Shown here in pieces: positions 6,528-6,657 of a stretch of DNA of 6,657 bases; position 1 is the stretch's first letter, and the number at the start of each line of letters is the position of its first letter. The notes below the pieces were generated by a model. The model was given only the letters and a program-made list of their open reading frames with translations, had not been told where the DNA came from and did not search any database. This DNA comes from MESE01 sp036675035 (lineage in GTDB: Bacteria > Pseudomonadota > Gammaproteobacteria > Burkholderiales > Burkholderiaceae_D), in contig JAKFFO010000036.1 in assembly GCA_036675035.1 (NCBI GenBank), forward strand, positions 1-6,657, written 5' to 3'. A program made the translations under genes and the position numbers.

Positions 6528-6657
6528 AGGAAAGTTCCATACGGGTTATCCACAGAGTTGACCACAGTAATTGTGGACAACCATTCAGGAACAATTTTAT
6601 GTATCTGCCATGCGATGAAGCGCGATTCCGTCAAGGAAATTGCAGATTTTTTTCAAG
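6489..6657 (+). CDS. Open-ended ORF, possible ISL3-like transposase fragment
   Basis: From ATG 6489 the frame stays open to the right edge (56 codons); the preceding in-frame stop is at 6450-6452. The segment L-T-T-V-I-V-D-N-H-S-G-T-I-L, followed by R-D-S-V-K-E-I-A-D-F-F, looks like the first catalytic strand of DDE transposases of the ISL3 type (T-V-V-x-D-x-x-x-G-x-V-L, then a helix ending in an aromatic residue). Codons such as TTA, ACA and ATT are more AT-rich than in the neighbouring genes, which would fit a mobile element. The upstream zinc-binding and helix-turn-helix part of such a transposase is absent, so this would be a fragment. Alternatively the gene could start at ATG 6599 (another frame, AGGA eight bases upstream) or at ATG 6615 (same frame). 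The assignment is weak. Confidence 0.27.
   Translation, partial: MDQRKNSLADHVHRKVPYGLSTELTTVIVDNHSGTILCICHAMKRDSVKEIADFFQ
6546..6580. promoter_or_regulatory. Cluster of DnaA-box-like sites with a palindrome
   Basis: TTATCCACA (6546-6554) is a perfect consensus DnaA box. TTGACCACA (6558-6566) on the plus strand and TTGTCCACA (complement of 6572-6580) are close variants. The last two face each other across GTAAT and form a 9-bp-arm palindrome with one mismatch. They lie between the minus-strand transporter side and the right-edge ORF. They may be DnaA-binding sites controlling a promoter or an origin element. They also fall inside the possible right-edge ORF, where they would be coincidental. 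Confidence 0.45.

Noticed and set aside
6599..6657. ATG 6599 with AGGA eight bases upstream as the start of the right-edge gene
   Set aside because: The ribosome-binding site is good, but the 19 residues encoded are Cys/Arg-rich without pattern; the other frame gives a more protein-like sequence. It cannot be settled without more sequence.

Overview
The window looks like chromosomal DNA of a moderately GC-rich proteobacterium. Long high-GC3 genes and the types of proteins suggest Betaproteobacteria, Burkholderiales, perhaps an Oxalobacteraceae-like organism. That placement is an inference from protein style and codon use; no rRNA or other marker gene is present.

Left part (1-1201): the C-terminal end of a CotH-kinase-family protein enters from the left edge on the plus strand and stops at 459. 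About 740 bp follow without a convincing protein gene. This gap holds a clear Rho-independent terminator that works only for minus-strand transcription (629-659). Just upstream of it on that strand lies a C/U-rich, anti-Shine-Dalgarno-like stretch preceded by a small hairpin. I read this as a candidate small RNA that is not annotated by any ORF.

Middle part (1202-3786, plus strand): a class B flavoprotein monooxygenase of Baeyer-Villiger type, followed after 149 bp by an EamA/DMT-family membrane exporter. They point the same way and may be transcribed together. A shared role, oxidation of a small molecule followed by export, is only a possibility.

Right part (3806-6292, minus strand, convergent with the exporter and only 19 bp from it): one large gene encodes an unusual composite protein. 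It joins an AI-2E/PerM-type eight-helix transporter, a helical linker, a Rossmann-like domain resembling B12-binding folds but without the cobalamin-ligating motif, and a C-terminal GAF sensor domain. This is the most distinctive object in the window. 

Right edge (6293-6657): a short minus-strand ORF overlaps the start of the transporter gene. Beyond it lie a compact cluster of DnaA-box-like sites built around an imperfect palindrome and an open reading frame that runs off the right end, whose visible part weakly resembles an ISL3-type transposase. These last three overlap each other, so they cannot all be taken at face value.
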